64,000 nucleotides of DNA from Glandiceps talaboti. Taxonomy: Eukaryota; Hemichordata; Enteropneusta; Spengelidae. This document shows positions 63,288 through 64,000 of this stretch, piece after piece. Position 1 is the stretch's first letter. Every line of letters begins with the position of its first letter. The stretch covers positions 20,707,402 through 20,771,401 of the forward strand of contig NC_135564.1 of NCBI RefSeq assembly GCF_964340395.1, given 5' to 3'. A program made the position numbers and the translations under genes. Under the pieces are notes generated by a model. It did not search any database. It was given only the letters and a program-made list of their open reading frames with translations, and was not told where the DNA came from.

Positions 63288-64000
63288 TGTAGTCAACTGT
63301 TAAATTGTTTGGTTTAGCTACTATTAATAAGTCAACTGTTAAATTGTTTGGTTTAGTTACTACCAATAAGTCAACTGTTACATTGTTTGGTTTAGTTACT
63401 ATCAATAAGTCAACTGTTAAATTGTTTGGTTTAGCTATTATCAATAAGTCAACTGTTAAATTGTTTGGTTTAGCTACTACCAATAAGTCAACTGTTAAAT
63501 TGTTTGGTTTAGCTACTACCAATAAGTCAACTGTTAAATTGTTTGGTTTAGTTACTACCAATAAGTCAACTGTTAAATTGTTTGGTTTAGCTATTATCAA
63601 TAAGTCAACTGTTAAATTGTTTGGTTTAGTTACTACCAATAAGTCAACTGTTAAATTGTTTGGTTTAGCTACTACCAATAAGTCAACTGTTAAATTGTTT
63701 GGTTTAGTTACTACCAATAAGTCAACTGTTAAATTGTTTGGTTTAGCTATTATCAATAAGTCAACTGTTACATTGTTTGGTTTAGTTACTACCAATAAGT
63801 CAACTGTTAAATTGTTTGGTTTAGTTACTATCAATAAGTCAACTGTTAAATTGTTTGGTTTAGCTATTATCAATAAGTCAACTGTTACATTGTTTGGTTT
63901 AGTTACTATCAATAAGTCAACTGTTAAATTGTTTGGTTTAGCTATTATCAATAAGTCAACTGTTACATTGTTTGGTTTAGCTACTACCAATAAGTCAACT
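63288..64000 (-). repeat. Minisatellite, 39-bp unit, 18 or more copies, running off the window
   Basis: The unit contains AAGTCAACTGTTAAATTGTT and TGGTTTAGCTACTACCAAT. The minus strand reads as a 13-residue repeat (KPNNLTVDLLVVT) over 238 codons, because 39 is a multiple of three. I treat the open frame as an artefact in PSTPIP-like intron 4. Confidence 0.95.

Noticed and set aside
63274-63990. 238-codon minus-strand frame with 13-residue repeats
   Set aside because: A 39-bp minisatellite without stops; the same reasoning applies.

Overview
This window comes from a metazoan nuclear genome. It has AT-rich, intron-rich DNA with GT-AG introns, a tRNA-derived SINE, many small inverted-repeat DNA elements and a very large load of minisatellites. 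The protein sequences look like those of an invertebrate bilaterian. I lean towards a marine lophotrochozoan-type animal because TACATGTA-like words are common, but I cannot fix the taxon from sequence alone.

Three protein-coding genes can be reconstructed exon by exon, and all splice phases agree. (1) Plus strand, window start to 11908: the hinge and complete ligand-binding domain of a nuclear receptor of the ROR/HR3 (NR1F) type; the DNA-binding domain lies upstream of the window. (2) Minus strand, 43471 down to 29961: a complete 11-coding-exon POC5 gene (centrin-binding centriolar protein, 551 residues), with a 5' non-coding exon near 45226. (3) Plus strand, from 45553 past the window end: the first four coding exons of a PSTPIP-family F-BAR protein. 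The receptor and POC5 are convergent. POC5 and the PSTPIP gene are divergent across a region of about 300 bp with two inverted CCAAT boxes, a likely shared promoter.

By rough addition, a quarter to 30% of the window is minisatellite with units of 29-69 bp. The largest array (3151-10195, about 150 units of 46/47 bp) fills one receptor intron. It begins exactly at the 5' splice site, so every unit carries a copy of the donor. A 56-bp array in POC5 (39004-39530) has amplified a 3' splice site together with 29 bases of exon. Other arrays lie in the 12-29 kb intergenic region (one is a run of nine perfect CArG boxes), in POC5 introns and in the long PSTPIP introns.

Mobile DNA: one SINE with a 15-bp target duplication, inserted next to a POC5 splice donor; a 180-bp MITE with perfect 18-bp ends and a 9-bp duplication; several TTAA-flanked inverted-repeat elements, the longest 1.59 kb; a MITE with about 75-bp ends; foldback elements near 44.4-44.9 kb; a palindrome with hammerhead-like cores between two (AT)n tracts; and two dispersed families present twice each. 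The long open frames inside repeat arrays are artefacts of stop-free units. The region between the receptor and POC5 (about 12-29.9 kb) shows no recognisable protein gene. I found no novel multi-gene system. The strongest unusual signal is the amplification of splice sites into tandem arrays.
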